NCBI GenBank assembly: GCA_008000375.1
Contig: SMOI01000060.1
Coordinates: forward strand, 14,457-78,456
DNA: 64,000 nucleotides
DNA from: Poteriospumella lacustris
Taxonomy: Eukaryota > Sar > Chrysophyceae > Chromulinales > Dinobryaceae
Reading direction: 5' to 3'
Both the position numbers and the translations under genes were made by a program. This document shows positions 35,067-47,200 of the stretch, in pieces (the stretch's first letter is position 1; each line of letters opens with the position of its first letter). Under the pieces are notes generated by a model. It was given only the letters and a program-made list of their open reading frames with translations. It was not told the DNA's origin and did no database searches.

Positions 35067-35950
35067 TTAGAGCGTTGTCGTAGTCTTCAATATACTTTGA
35101 AGACGTTCAATGATATTGATTTCCCTGGACAATACAACCCGACGAGTTGAGATCAAAGAGAGACGCGTCGAGATTTTTGCTCCTTCGCCGGTTCGCATGA
35201 TGAAGCAGCTGGAATTGATTGATGTAAGTAAACCACTGATGGATTCTTGTGATAGCGTTGAGAATAGGGAAATTTCATCACCGACGGAATAAACATCATC
35301 TTCAATCTTCAACTCTGAACAATCCTCATTGACTTGTACAACCAATTGAGACGTCTACGGAAACATACAATGAAGATGACAGACGCGGAAGATGATAAGC
35401 GTTCACTTGTCGGTCATACCGCTGCTTGGGGAGGTTTCTTCAGTTCCATGTCACGTTTTATCATATTTAAATCACTCCTACACGATATGCGTGTAAATCA
35501 CCAACAATCCCGACGAACTTGCATGGTAATTACCTAGCATTGTCGGACGGCAATGATGGCACGAAAGGAACATGTCCTAATTGAGACGGTCTTTTCCTTT
35601 TTCGCGCACTTTTTGTTCCTCTAACAGCTTCTAGATCGGCCACGAGACGCGACAACTTAGAAAGGCTCCGGTTGGAAGAAGGGTTGGGAAGAGCCTCCGT
35701 GTCATCGATTTCATGCTGCCCTAACTCCGTCAACTCATGAATTGCTCTCTGAAAAGAAGTAGAATGAATGAAGATTCAGAACAAAAGTTGCTCATAGCCC
35801 GCTGTTCAATACCTGGTATTGTATTTGGGCATTCTCAAACTCATACTCAAAAAGGTGATTGACATTTTTTATCTGAGACTTCCGAGATCGTTCTGCTTCA
35901 GCGATCTGCTTGTCTCTTATTTGTTGAAGTAAAATAGTGGCCCTTTCCAT
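35067..35950 (-). CDS. SDS3: Sds3/BRMS1-like subunit of the Sin3 histone deacetylase complex
   Basis: Four small exons (35950-35813, 35748-35534, 35477-35420, 35354-35067) join in frame to 232 aa. The N-terminal part is a charged helix (QIRDKQIAEAERSRKSQIK, then FEYEFENAQIQY) like the Sds3 coiled coil. Exon 3 gives SDLNMIKRDMELKKPPQA, matching the EEDLxxIxxALKKP motif of SUDS3. The last exon (VGDEISLFSTLSQESISGLL, then FIMRTGEGAKISTRLSLI) aligns with the SUDS3 C-terminal small beta domain. The family scaffolds Sin3-Rpd3 corepressor complexes in the nucleus. It is shorter than human SUDS3; more N-terminal sequence in an undetected upstream exon is possible, because stops precede the chosen ATG directly. 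Confidence 0.65.
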
Positions 35951-36234
35951 TCATCAATAGGTCGCTTCAAATCTGAAATGATCTTCTTGTCCCATAGCTT
36001 GAACATAAAAAGTGATTGAGGAGTGACCGACGCGATGAAGACAACCTCCCCTTGAACTGCGTCTACTTAGGCTTTTGAAACAGTTTGAACGCTAATATGG
36101 GGCCTCTTTTCGCTCGTTTGACGGGTGGATGGACCCATCGACGAATGACGAACCAACAACGACTTCATTGACCTGTTTCAGCACAAGTAAATTGGTGATC
36201 TCCTCTCGTGCAGAGTTGTTGTGAATACTTTGAA

Positions 36235-37530
36235 ATGAAATCTGTTCAGGATATTGGAGAGCTCACAAGAGACGAGAGTTATCGAAGCCACATATCTCGA
36301 ATCTCCAGCCTGATCAATATCCCAGCCACTGGCGACCTTTCCAAGGATGACCCTGAATATCAGTTGCTTTTGAGAAGTAACGAATTACTTCAAGATATTG
36401 ACGAGGAGATCTTCCAAACGTATGTCCTCGTCGCCAATTTATATCGATCAAAGTTTCCGGAGCTTGAGACCATCATTCCTAATCGTCTGGATTACATAAA
36501 AGTTGTTTTGAGGATGGGCAATGAAACCGATATCAGTGTCCTCAACCTCAAAGATATTCTTCCACAGGCGACTATTATGGTTTTGTCGGTGACAGCGTCA
36601 TCAACAACAGGGAGACCATTGGGCGATGTGGATATTAGAATATGCGTTCGAGGTTGCGAGGAAGTTCTTCGTCTAAATGAGGACAAAAGAACTGTTTCTG
36701 CCTTCATTGAATCACGTATGACCAAAATGGCGCCCAATTTATGCTCCCTCGTTGGGCCGGAAATTACCGCAGAACTTGTTGGATTAGCTGGTGGTGTCGA
36801 CGCACTGGCCAAAATACCTGCTTGCAATATTCAAGTTATGGGACAGCCAAAACGCAATTTGATGGGTCTATCTTCAGTTTCTACCATCAGTCATGCTGGT
36901 GTTCTGTCTCGAAGTGAAATAGTGACAAGCGCTCAACCAGCCTTCCGAAAAAAGGTTCTCAAAGCACTCGCTGGAAAAGTTGCCCTTGCAGCTCGAGTAG
37001 ACTCTTTCAAGGGTGCTATCAATGGCGCCGATGGCGTAAAATTCAGGGAAAGCATTGAACACCGAGTCGAACAAATGCAAGACATCCCCAGCGCACGAAC
37101 GCATAAAGCTCTGCCTATTCCAGAAGAAAAGAAAAAGGCGAAGCGCGGCGGAAAAAGAGTGCGCAAATTGAAGGAACGAATGGCTATGACAGATTTACGC
37201 AAGCAACAAAACAAGATTGACATCAGCTTGGATCGCGGTGAATATGGTGACAGTGCAATGGGTGTTGATGTGGTGTCGACCTCTGGTCCATCTGGACGAC
37301 TTCGAGCGGTGAAAACATCTCAAGCGCAAACGCAATACATGAAGAAAGCGAAAAAAGTATTGGCTGCTACTTCTTCATCAGAAACAGGAGGTATGGTGTC
37401 ATCTCTTGCGTTTACTCCAGTCCAAGGAATCGAGCTAGTGAATCCCTCAGCCGTTGCCGAAAAGGTTAAGGATGCAAACAAAAAGTGGTTTGATGCGCAT
37501 TCGGGGTTTTTGTCAGCTAAACCAAAGTAG
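36235..37530 (+). CDS. PRPF31: U4/U6 snRNP protein PRP31
   Basis: A single exon gives 431 aa from the ATG at 36235. It contains the NOSIC/Nop domain: FPELETIIPNRLDYIK, ILPQATIMVLSVTASSTTG, APNLCSLVGPEITAELVGLAGG and MPACNI-like IPACNIQVMGQ. The Prp31 C-terminal domain follows, KKKAKRGGKRVRKLKERMAMTDLRKQQNKI and SSLAFTPVQGIELVNP. It binds 15.5K and U4 snRNA in the tri-snRNP. A typical acceptor (gtgcag, 36208-36213) lies 21 nt upstream, so a 5' UTR intron or an extra N-terminal exon may exist; joining the ATG at 36130 by the donor at 36187 puts an immediate stop in frame. The acidic N-terminus of human PRPF31 is absent. Confidence 0.93.
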   Translation: MKSVQDIGELTRDESYRSHISRISSLINIPATGDLSKDDPEYQLLLRSNELLQDIDEEIFQTYVLVANLYRSKFPELETIIPNRLDYIKVVLRMGNETDISVLNLKDILPQATIMVLSVTASSTTGRPLGDVDIRICVRGCEEVLRLNEDKRTVSAFIESRMTKMAPNLCSLVGPEITAELVGLAGGVDALAKIPACNIQVMGQPKRNLMGLSSVSTISHAGVLSRSEIVTSAQPAFRKKVLKALAGKVALAARVDSFKGAINGADGVKFRESIEHRVEQMQDIPSARTHKALPIPEEKKKAKRGGKRVRKLKERMAMTDLRKQQNKIDISLDRGEYGDSAMGVDVVSTSGPSGRLRAVKTSQAQTQYMKKAKKVLAATSSSETGGMVSSLAFTPVQGIELVNPSAVAEKVKDANKKWFDAHSGFLSAKPK

Positions 37531-37888
37531 CTTCTTCTACTTGTCATATTATTTGTAAATAATCTACACGATGTAAAGCACACAGGCTGATAAAAAGTCT
37601 GTGTTGTCATTGACAATGTACATACATTTAGATGTATTAGCCACAAAATATGCATGGTTACGTACGCGAAATGTACGATTTTCCTGCCGTTTATTTGCTG
37701 TTTCCGATTTCAAAGTTCCGCGGAAGTCGCACGCACACCTGTCCACAGAGTTGGTCAGCCAAACCGCGCTGCTTAGGAAACATACGGGCCAAGGACCAAA
37801 ATAATCAAGCAATCAGATCAGAAAGACAACTCAGTCCATCTCCATCACTGGATCATTTCTCACTTTATATCGATCCGAACAAGCAAAA
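37531..37888. promoter_or_regulatory. PRP31 3' flank and promoter of the four-TM gene
   Basis: The 358 bp contains TTTATAT at 37864-37870, about 20 bp before the downstream ATG. No coding signal was seen. Confidence 0.35.
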
Positions 37889-38692
37889 ATGAAAGCTGTA
37901 AGTTTTATTTGCAACCATCTTCGTCGCCTCTGAACCGACCGGCAGTTAATTTTCGCTTCCCGACCATCTTTCAAAACAGAAGCTCAATCAGTACCGCAAG
38001 GAAGGCCGACTAGCCTTGAAGCATATGTGGATTGTCGTCTTGGTGAGTCCCTGCAATTTTTCGTCGAGAAATATTTTTTATTCTTTACATAATTGAATGA
38101 CCACAGGTTTTTGCCGTCGTACAAGTCATTGTTTCCATCGCCGTCGCCGCTGCAAATGATACTTATAAGTTTGGATACAAGAGTGCTGCGTTTGCGGCTA
38201 TTTGGTCGATGTTTTTGGTTGTCGGATTCACTGGACTTGGTGCAACAATCGTTTTCGGCGGAAAGGCCACCGAGCTTCTTGTCGGTTTTTTGATTGGTGT
38301 TGCGGCAATGCTTGCAGAGCTCTTCTTTGTGCTGATGGTGATGTTCTTCATTATTGGCACCAATGCTGCCAATAGCAACCAAAGTAAGTGATATTGTGGA
38401 TATTTTCCCTCATCGTCATCTGTTGTCCTTACAAAACTCTTTCTACTAAATCACAGAGGCGGGACCTGCCGACAAGGCCTTCGCTGCTTTTTCCTTGTTG
38501 AATATGATCATTTACTTCGTTTGGGCTATTATTTTGGTTGTCCACCGCCGCACAGTCATGATTTCTCGTCAAGAACTTGAAGCTTCGACTGCGAAGGAGT
38601 TCTCTGCTTACGATGGCTCGGGTGAAATCTACAACCCAACGATCGGAGCCGCACAAGGAGAGGATTTTGGCGGTGACCAAGAGCAGTTGTAA
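37889..38692 (+). CDS. Four-transmembrane protein, MARVEL-like, unknown function
   Basis: Four exons (37889-37897, 37980-38042, 38107-38383, 38457-38692) give 194 aa; the first exon codes only MKA. Four hydrophobic spans are visible: about 18-41 (MWIVVLVFAVVQVIVSIAVA), 54-76, 81-106 and 123-143. A hydrophilic cytosolic-type tail rich in Glu, Gly and Gln follows (HRRTVMISRQELEA, ending GGDQEQL). The topology and size suit the MARVEL/tetraspan type of vesicle membrane protein, but no diagnostic motif is present. Splice sites are all strong, so the gene model is firmer than the function. Confidence 0.75.
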
Positions 38693-38848
38693 ATTCTTGT
38701 TCAGCTTGAAGAGACTTGATTTTCCTCTGAGAGAACTATCCTGCCTAAGTTAACAAGTCTCGCGACTTCTTTATTTATAACCCTAAGTGGTTGATTGCTG
38801 TAAATTAATATGTTTCATTTCAAATATCCGAACAATCCCATATCTACG

Positions 38849-41119
38849 CTAAGACGAGTGCTCCAATGATCTCAGGAACCCACCCCCATTCATAACCTTC
38901 GTAGTGGCGATAACGAATCGATAGGGAAACGATGGATCATTCGACAAGAAACGAAGCGCGGAGATCTCCAAGTAGGAAATGCCACCAATAACCATGACCA
39001 TCGCAATCTTTTTCAAATTTGAGGGCTCTTCAAGTAGATTGCTGGACATATTTCGTACATCGTCAATGTTTCTACCAGACGATTTCATTCCAAGAGAAGT
39101 TGTAACATCAGCCATAGCACTCAGCGCCTTCATGGTTTGCATACCCGAAGCAGTTACTTCTATGGACTGGCGGGCGAGAATTTCAGACAATTCCTCCGCC
39201 TTTGCGCCTTGCGTTATTTCAATGAAAGGGCCCGGTGTCAACTTCAAGGCCTCAGATAAACTGACATTCTGTTGTGGCGAAGAAGTCAGGAGCTGCTGCA
39301 CAAGCCGAACAAGAAGAGGCCCATATCCTGCAGCGACGTAGGTGATGTCATCGGGATTGGCCATGTTAACATGTTCATCAATAAGGCGAAGTAGCTTGCG
39401 GAGAGTTTGCCAAGGTGTTGTTGTCTCTACTACCAGCAGAGTATCCTTTCGCTTCAACAATCCACTGCGTTCCAAATTAGCCAGCGTGTACATGTGCTGG
39501 AAGCCGTAAACCTGGACGATAGTGCGACGAATAGAGTCATATCTATTGCTTCTAATACCCCACGCAGTTTGCGATTGCAAGCAGAGAAGGCGCAGAATTG
39601 TGTAAAACTTGGATCGATCGGTATCGGTGCACAGGATTTCCTCCAGTTGGTCCAGATAAGTTTCACCTTCGAGGAGGCCTCTTTCCATCTGCCATTGATT
39701 GCCAAAGTCTCTACCATCAGTGCGTTGCTTTAATTTTTCCGCGACATGAATATGCTGATTCAACGATTTGAAGTCTTTGGTGAGTTTGGGAATCTTCTTC
39801 ACGAATTCGTGGATTTCAGCGAGAGATGCATCACGATTACCCTTGAACGCTGCATAGCGCTCTCTGATGTGAATAGCCTTCTCTTGCATGTAAGAACCCA
39901 ACCTTTCAATCGACAAGTTTCTGATTTCGGCAAAAATAGAATCGTTGTTGGTCAGATTCATGAAGACCGTCTCTCCAGCAGCTACAAAGACGGCAGGGCG
40001 GAGGTTCATACGACAAACGACATAAATATGTGATGGAAACGATACCTACCTCTGGCTGCCACTGAACCTTTACCCAGCTCAACATCTTCGGTCCCTAAAA
40101 TTGAAGAATCTACGGCAATTTTTCCATTCTCAATTCCGAAAGTGTCGTCTACCAAACCCTCGTAGGTCAGGGGTGTAACCAACGGCGAAATCAGATCCGT
40201 CTCGCGATCCAAGCTACACAAACAGCACTGTAAGGTCATTCATAAACGAATAAGAACGGTCAACATGCTATTACACGATAAGTGTGTCGATAGGACTCCT
40301 TGTGTATGAATCTTCGGACGAATTCAGGTAGCCGCCTTCTTTAGTGGACAAGCTCTCTTCGACGCGTTTGTGCAAAAGCTTTTGAATAACCTTCTTTGAG
40401 CCGCTTCCCTTGCCTTTGATATTCGAGATAATTCCGAAATCTTGTTGAAACTTGTGGAGAGCTTGAGAGACAGTGTTTAAACACGTCAAATCGCCGTCAA
40501 CATAACACTACAATCATTTTGTTAGCATGAGCACTCGACGTTACGGCGACAGCGTCCTTACTTGTTTGAACACTGTATTCATGTCCATGGAGAGTAAATC
40601 TGTGTCGAATGGAATAAATCCAATCTTATATTCCATGAATGACACTCTGGGCCAGAGATCGGCGTTGTCGATGTGCTCTTCGATAAGATGCATGCACACC
40701 AAAGACTGCGTTGGGACGAAGCAAACTCTGAACTGACTTCTTGCCGATCTTGAAAAGTACTTAATCTGAGATGCAATCAGTTTCATGTTGGGAAGATGAG
40801 GACGAGTAAGGAAGATAATATTCTCTGGAGACTCTCTCTGGCCGTCCACAGAGAACAACGATTCTTCTGTTCGAAGATTAGTCACAGATTGAACGACGGC
40901 GGAGGGGTAAAACTCCTTGCCATCAGGTACAATTTGAGACAACAGCCCAACTAAAAGATCATCAACAATCAAAGCCTTTCTTCCACGTGCACTCTCCAAC
41001 AGCTCTCGCAACTCCAATTTGGCGTCTTCCTTAATCGCGCTGAATTTAAGAATGCCGTCAATCGTGTCAACGACTGCTTCTTCAGCAGCTGCTGCACTTG
41101 CTGCTGCCAATGCCGCCAT
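38849..41119 (-). CDS. VPS33: VPS33, Sec1/Munc18-family vacuolar sorting protein
   Basis: Four exons (41119-40562, 40507-40275, 40213-40050, 39981-38849) give 695 aa. SM-protein landmarks are in order: FLTRPHLPNMKLIASQI, the exon junction restoring DTLIVLDRETDLISPLVTPLTYEGL, AAGETVFMNLTNNDSIFAEIRN, and the C-terminal MVMVIGGISYLEISALRFLS. VPS33 is the SNARE-binding subunit of the HOPS and CORVET tethers at the vacuole/lysosome. The N-terminus opens with an Ala-rich run. Length matches yeast Vps33. Confidence 0.92.
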
Positions 41120-42016
41120 CGTTTCCGAGATTCGTTGTGCTGAATTTAGTTTGATCGCTTATTATCTTGTTGCCGATCATCCGATAGCCAAAAGGGTACT
41201 GGTACTCGATGACGGCGATATCCTGCAAAGTCGACGTACAAACCCAGATTATCCTTCACTCTGGGAATCTTCTTAGGCTCGATGATGATGACTACCGGGT
41301 ATGTACGACGACTTCGGGATCAACATCGTCACAGTTGTCTCATATTGTGCGAAAACGAAAAAGTAACACAAGATACTTTGCTTCTTTGCGCGTATTGCTT
41401 GCGTTTGATGACACTGAATCCAGTGTTTCACGCTGAAATCGATGAAGTCCTTGCCGGTACGTTGTCCTTTGGTATGAACAAGTGCACCTTGCCATTCCTG
41501 GGATCTACATTTCCCTGGCGACAGAGAAGTCGTCTGCAGAGAAGTCGTCTGCAAAAGTGTTGGGTGATACTTTGAAGCAGTAGGCAGTAGGTAGTTCAGG
41601 ACTATTTGGTCTCCGAGTAAGGTCGGTTGGAGGCTTGCAAATTCCGATTCTTCTTGCTGCCAATAGTTGCTTGTCCTTCCAGTAGCAGTTCATATCTTGC
41701 CTTCTTTACCAACAATCTATGATTGCAAAAGACACATTCGTTGCCTTGTAATCGATTTCTGACAAACAGTCGAGTTGACAAGGGATTGACATAAAACGAA
41801 CATAAAAGATAGATAAATGCACATTATTATGCATTAAGAAGAAACCAATTTGTACAAAGGTTTTTTGATCGTTACAAAAACTGAAGTGTGCAGTCGTCTT
41901 TTTGGCTTGCCATCGTATTCTTCAAGGACCAAAGAAACAATATGAATTAAACGCACGATTGTTTGTCCTGAATAGACAAGCGATGATGTACAAGTAATTG
42001 GAGGCGAAGCTATATC
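41120..42016. other. Intergenic region with coding-like patches
   Basis: About 900 bp lies between divergent VPS33 and the ZSWIM2-like gene. Plus-strand frames near 41150-41275 (IAYYLVADHPIAKRVLVLDD) and 41340-41460 (ENEKVTQDTLLLCAYCLRL) look protein-like but could not be joined. A 15-bp unit (gagaagtcgtctgca) is tandemly duplicated at 41524-41553. No family was recognised. Confidence 0.3.
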
Positions 42017-44098
42017 ATGAGATCAACGTCATTCTTGAGCAAGCCACCTCCCTCTTGGAATGAAAAAACTGAGAGTTTGGCGCAAACGAGGTTTTATTTG
42101 ATGGCTAGGATCGGTCCAGCCGTGTTTCAGTTGAAAGATGACGATGATAGAACCTTCAAAGTAGTGTTGGGAAATCCTCATCGATGTACCTGCGGTGACG
42201 CGATGCCCTGCATCCATGCAGCCCATTGCGTCATAAAAATTTTGAAAGTGATGGTTTCTCATCCCCTGGCATATCAATCATGCTGGACAGATTCTGATCT
42301 CGACCAAGTTCTATCCGGAGACTGTTCAGTTACGTCTTCTTCTCGAAGTAGTGGCAACAGCCGTCGGTTGCGTATTCAGAGGAGAGGCAATCAAACACAA
42401 TCCGAGGCTTCCGAAACACCAGAAGAGGAGGATACAGGTTCAGTAGCGCGACAAAAACTTGATGAAGAAGAAGACAATTATTGTCCGATTTGTCAAGAGA
42501 CGATGCTCGTTGAGGAAATGCACACAGTTACATGGTGTCGCGACGGATGTGGCAACAATTTACACGTTGCTTGTATGATGAAGTATTCGCACCACCTGCA
42601 AAACAATCACAAAAGTACGAATTGTCCTTTATGTCGTGCCGCATGGGATTTGGAGCGCCTTCAAAAGGACCATACACACGCTCAAAAAGTGAAAGAAAAA
42701 CTGGAACGTGAAAAATTGGAGAAGAAAAAGAAGGCATCCATGTATCGGTCTGTTCCAGTGCATTGCTCGCAGTGCAGTTGTATCCTTCATTCGACATTTT
42801 TGCGCTGCTTGACATGTACCCATTTGAATTTCGTTGCCTCTGGAAGTGGAACCGCTTTGCCGATGCCGAAGCTCATGTGTGATTTATGTGAAGATTGTCT
42901 GAGCAGAAGTCTTTCGACGGGCAGGGAACCACACATATCGCATTTGTTCCTAACCAATGACGCTTCTTCGGATTCACCTGAGCAATCATGGAATTATTTG
43001 CGCGTATCAGAGGCCCGCGGGGATGTCGTCGGTGATGCAATCGACTCCCTTCCCGACTTGACGACACTAAAGAACAAAGGCATTCTCCTGGATCGCCGTT
43101 GTCGGTGCTGGGTTTGCAATGAAGTTGTACCAAGAGATGCCCCGACAAGTGTATCAACACCATGTCGGCATCCTGTTCATCGAGAGTGCCTCCGTCAAGA
43201 AGTGCTGGGGATGTTGAGCGCTGGAGAGTCATCCGCGATCCAGGGCTTTCATCGCTTGTTGCGGTGTCGATGCGGATTCAACGGTTGCGGGAAGCGCATT
43301 TTCCCAGGCCTTAAGCGCACGATACAAAACCTGGCATCTACCGCAGCGAAGCCAAAGGATGGCGCTATCGTAGCGGAATTTCAACCCTTATCTGCGTGTG
43401 GTGTTGCGTTCGGAGGACAGGGGAACACTGGTGAATCGGCTAGTGCAGTTGATGGAGAGGGATCCTCGCGTCGGCTTCCTTTGAGCGTCAAGCTCCGCAA
43501 ATTTACACAGCAGTTCAGAGAAGCGGTAGTTAGCGATCTGCAGTTAAACGGAGAGGGTATCACGTCCGCCATCCCTGCCGACCCCGTACCTCGATCACAG
43601 GGCACAGTTAGGGCCAGTGGGCTTCCTCAACGTAGAGTAACGAACCTGAGGACACTGTCGCAGCCGTCACAGGACATGCAACGTGGCTCTCGCGGTCAGT
43701 TGCAGAGCTTGGAAGACCAAAATGTTGGCGATCTTATGCTAATGTCGACGGCTATTTCGTCGATCGCGACTGGGCTGCCTCCACGCCAACAAGGGACGTT
43801 TCGACCCGCCAGACCACCGCAAACGGAACGACGACGATCACTCGCCGCTATGCCAACATCTGCTGGGGAAGGCCTGGATGTCCTTCTTGCCGTTCGACCG
43901 ATGGGAGGAGGAACACCAGGCGAAGCTCCGACGGCAACCGTACCGCGTAGCCATCACCAGCAGCCCATGAATCAACGCGATCGTCAAAGGCGACTTCAGC
44001 AATTGGGCTTGTCAGGTCCATCAACACAACCTTCTGACGGCTTCCTGGGTGTGCAACCAAGTGTCATCAGCACGAGTGAGAATGAAGGCAGAAATTAA
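42017..44098 (+). CDS. ZSWIM2: ZSWIM2/MEX-like E3 ubiquitin ligase (SWIM-RING-ZZ-RING)
   Basis: Single-exon gene, 693 aa, one of the few long genes here without introns. The SWIM zinc finger has C57, C59, C65 and H67 (CTCGDAMPCIHAAH). A first RING begins CPICQETM near 155, then Cys/His pairs to CPLCRAAW. A Lys/Glu helix leads to a ZZ-like finger (HCSQCSCILH, RCLTCTHLNF, CDLCEDC). A second RING has CWVCNEVV, CRHPVHRECL and CRCGFNGCG. This order is that of ZSWIM2/MEX, an E3 ligase that builds ubiquitin chains. The last 230 residues are Ser/Pro/Gln/Arg-rich and appear disordered. Substrates cannot be inferred. Confidence 0.85.
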   Translation: MRSTSFLSKPPPSWNEKTESLAQTRFYLMARIGPAVFQLKDDDDRTFKVVLGNPHRCTCGDAMPCIHAAHCVIKILKVMVSHPLAYQSCWTDSDLDQVLSGDCSVTSSSRSSGNSRRLRIQRRGNQTQSEASETPEEEDTGSVARQKLDEEEDNYCPICQETMLVEEMHTVTWCRDGCGNNLHVACMMKYSHHLQNNHKSTNCPLCRAAWDLERLQKDHTHAQKVKEKLEREKLEKKKKASMYRSVPVHCSQCSCILHSTFLRCLTCTHLNFVASGSGTALPMPKLMCDLCEDCLSRSLSTGREPHISHLFLTNDASSDSPEQSWNYLRVSEARGDVVGDAIDSLPDLTTLKNKGILLDRRCRCWVCNEVVPRDAPTSVSTPCRHPVHRECLRQEVLGMLSAGESSAIQGFHRLLRCRCGFNGCGKRIFPGLKRTIQNLASTAAKPKDGAIVAEFQPLSACGVAFGGQGNTGESASAVDGEGSSRRLPLSVKLRKFTQQFREAVVSDLQLNGEGITSAIPADPVPRSQGTVRASGLPQRRVTNLRTLSQPSQDMQRGSRGQLQSLEDQNVGDLMLMSTAISSIATGLPPRQQGTFRPARPPQTERRRSLAAMPTSAGEGLDVLLAVRPMGGGTPGEAPTATVPRSHHQQPMNQRDRQRRLQQLGLSGPSTQPSDGFLGVQPSVISTSENEGRN

Positions 44099-44205
44099 CG
44101 TGTATACTGACGAATGCCCATAGAGCATAGAGCGACGAGCTACTGTATGTACAAATTGTTTGATACGAGACTGGCACACTGCCAGAGACAATCTACTTCT
44201 AGAAA

Positions 44206-47200
44206 TCAATGAGTGGAGCTCGCTTCGCGACGTTTTCCCATACGTTCCTAGTACAAATACAGCAAAATGTAAAGCTATTGAACCGCAACAGACGACAGCG
44301 AGAAGTTGATACACCGTACCTGATGTCTGCGTAGGGCGTCCTCCGTGCGGTTGTTCATGGAAACAACTCTCTTCGACAAGTCACCAGACGTGGCGGACAA
44401 TGCTTGGCGGGTGGCAGCATGAAGAGAAGACGTGGCAGCATCACGAATCACAATGTCGGCGGCGGAGGGAGACGAGAAAGGCACGTAGGTTGGGGTCAAT
44501 GATCGCTCCACCTTCGGGCGATCTTTCTGCAACGAGCCCGTGCGAAGTTCAGCGGAACTGGCCGGAGCGGTAGAAGGCGTATGAACAGGCGCCGGTGAGG
44601 ACCGCTTGGGAATCATGGTCGGAGTCAGAGAGCGACTGTTCGATGACCGCGTTGCTGGTGTCGCGGTGGCCGGTGTGTGCGCGTGGTGCGAGGTAGTGCT
44701 GCTCGGCGCAGGAGTCGTTGGGGTTCGGAGGAGCGCTGAACTGCCAATGGACTTGCGCGTAGCGGTAGACGGAGTCACCTGCTCCTTAGCCGTCGTAGAC
44801 CGAACCAGTCGATTCGCGGAAGCGTCACGATGCTTCGCGGCCGAACCGGCGGTCGTCGTGCTGGGCGTCGTCGGAGTGCGCAACAGGGACGACGCCTTCG
44901 ACAACGGGAAGCTTTCGCGACGGGCAGGAGAAGGGGCCCCATTCGATCCACGAGGACTCTGGATCTTTGCTTTGCTGCTGGCTGTGTCAGTGGTAAGGGC
45001 GAGTAGACGAGGGTTGACAGGCTTCGTTGCACTCACGGCGCGCCCGTTGTCCTTCGGTACATCTGCGGTTCCACCTAACGCACCGACGCGTCAGTCCGAC
45101 GCTCGAGAAACACACATACCGCTGCACGCACAGATACTTACCGAATTCGTTGAATGTGAACGACACACGCACTTTCTCTTGTCGTTGCGGCGACATACTT
45201 TGCCGCGGCGAGGGCGACGCCACCACCACGTGGTGACGCTCCCCGTCGGCAGCGGACGCCTCGCCACGTGTCTCCTTGTCTGCCAACGCTCGTAACAAGG
45301 CTGCCTGTACGGACTCCAGCTCTCGTTCTTTGCTGTGCAACGCTTGTGACACACGCTCCATCTCCTGCTGCAACTCTTTGATTTGTTCCAGCGCCCGTCG
45401 GAGGTTCTTCTGCGTCAGATCCGCCTCCCCCAGCAGTTTCTCGACACGCGCATGCTCCTCGCCGTATTTATGATTCGCGTCGTGAAGCTGCTTCGACAGT
45501 TGTTGTACGAGAAGTTCCGCCGCGCGTTTGTTTTCTTCCAGCGACTTCAGCTTCGTGTCCTGCAACGAAAACGACTTGTCGGTCGCCTTCTTCGCATCTT
45601 TCTTCGCTTCGACGAGAGCTTCTTCGACGAGCGCTTTCTTACGACGCAGTTCTTTCACTTCAATTCGGAGGTTCTTCACCGCCACTTCCAGATTCTTGGA
45701 ATTGGAATATTTGGCCGCGGCACCCAACGAAATGTTGCGCACACGCGACGCGAAATGCAGCGTGAAGAGCGTCTCGTCGGCGTTGGCATCGGTGGGACAC
45801 AACGTCACGATCAATGCCGTTTTCGAGTTGCCTCCGAGCGCATTTTGCAAGAGAAACGTGAGCTTTGAGTTTCTACGGCAGCACATACACGGCGATGAGT
45901 TCACAGGCAATGACCCACCAGCGAGAGATCTGCACCTACCTGTAGGGCACGTATTTCTGCTTCTGATCGAGGGCCTCCATGACGTCGCCCAAGGCGAGCA
46001 GACTTTTGTTGATAAACTGCGCCTCTTTCATCGCGGTTCCAGTCACACCACTCTTACTCACACGTTCAGAGCCCGCAAGGTCGACGAGCAACAGACGCCC
46101 CCGTACAGAACTCTCACCGGGCGGAGCGACGGTGACGTCGATTTGAATAACCAAATGCGAGCGACTGCTGTGCTCGTTAAGATTCGTCGAAGCGGTGGCA
46201 CGATTGCGACTGCCACGCTGGAAGACGGCGATGGCTTCCTCGGCATTGCGGACTTCCGTTTGTCGCAGTCCAGGGACGGTGATACCGCCATCTGGCGCTT
46301 GGCGGATGTCCAAGGCGCTGGCTTCCGACTGCGCTCGATCATCGACGAGCAAGTCGAAGACCTGTTCGTTGTAAATCTCCAGCATCGAGATCTCGATCTT
46401 GTAGCGAAAGGCGTCCACGTCCGGATCGTCAAGGACCGACACCACCGCCTCCTGCACCACACTCTCATCTGCATCGCCACCCGCTGCTGAGGCAGCAGTT
46501 TCTTCTTCCACCACCACTGGTGCAGCTGCGACCGCCTTCGACGGTGTCTTGCCATTGCTGGCTTTCGCTCCCCCTTGCTGCATCTTCTTTCGCATCGTTT
46601 CCGCTGCAACACGGCGGCTTTCCAACACTTCGAAGATTTGGAGCACCGCGCGATAGTTGACGCCCAGCTGGACGTTGCTCCCTTCCTATCGACATTCAAA
46701 CGCACGGGTGGAGGTTAATTCACTCAACAAACAATAGCGACAGATACAGATGGACGAGGAGGCTATACCATCGTGAAGGTCTTGCCAGAGCCCGTTTGTC
46801 CGTACGCCATGATGCACGAGTTGTACCCATCTGTCGCCGCTCATCCGATTAGCGTCGACGAAGCAGTACAATGGCAATACCGAGGCAGATCGCTTACCCA
46901 ATACAGCCAATACCAGTGGCTCCATGTCGAGGAACACGTCGGTTTGTGTGGCATCAACGGACCACACGCGGTCAAAGACGAACGGTTTCCAAAACTCCGT
47001 TTTCGAGTCAAAGCACAGCAACTCTGAGTCATCACTCGCGTCCACGATCAGCTGTCCACCCGCGCGTAGCTCGTGATCTAGAGGAGGACGAGTACGACAA
47101 CAAACTTGAATATTGCCACGAAGGGATTGGATCTTGTACAACAGCTTGATGTTGTGCGACTTGAGGGCTTCGTACTTGTTCCACTGCGGGAGGAGTGAGA

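Noticed and set aside
36130-36187. Upstream exon with ATG at 36130 for PRP31
   Set aside because: Splicing its donor to the acceptor at 36213 puts a stop codon immediately in frame; a 5' UTR intron is more likely.
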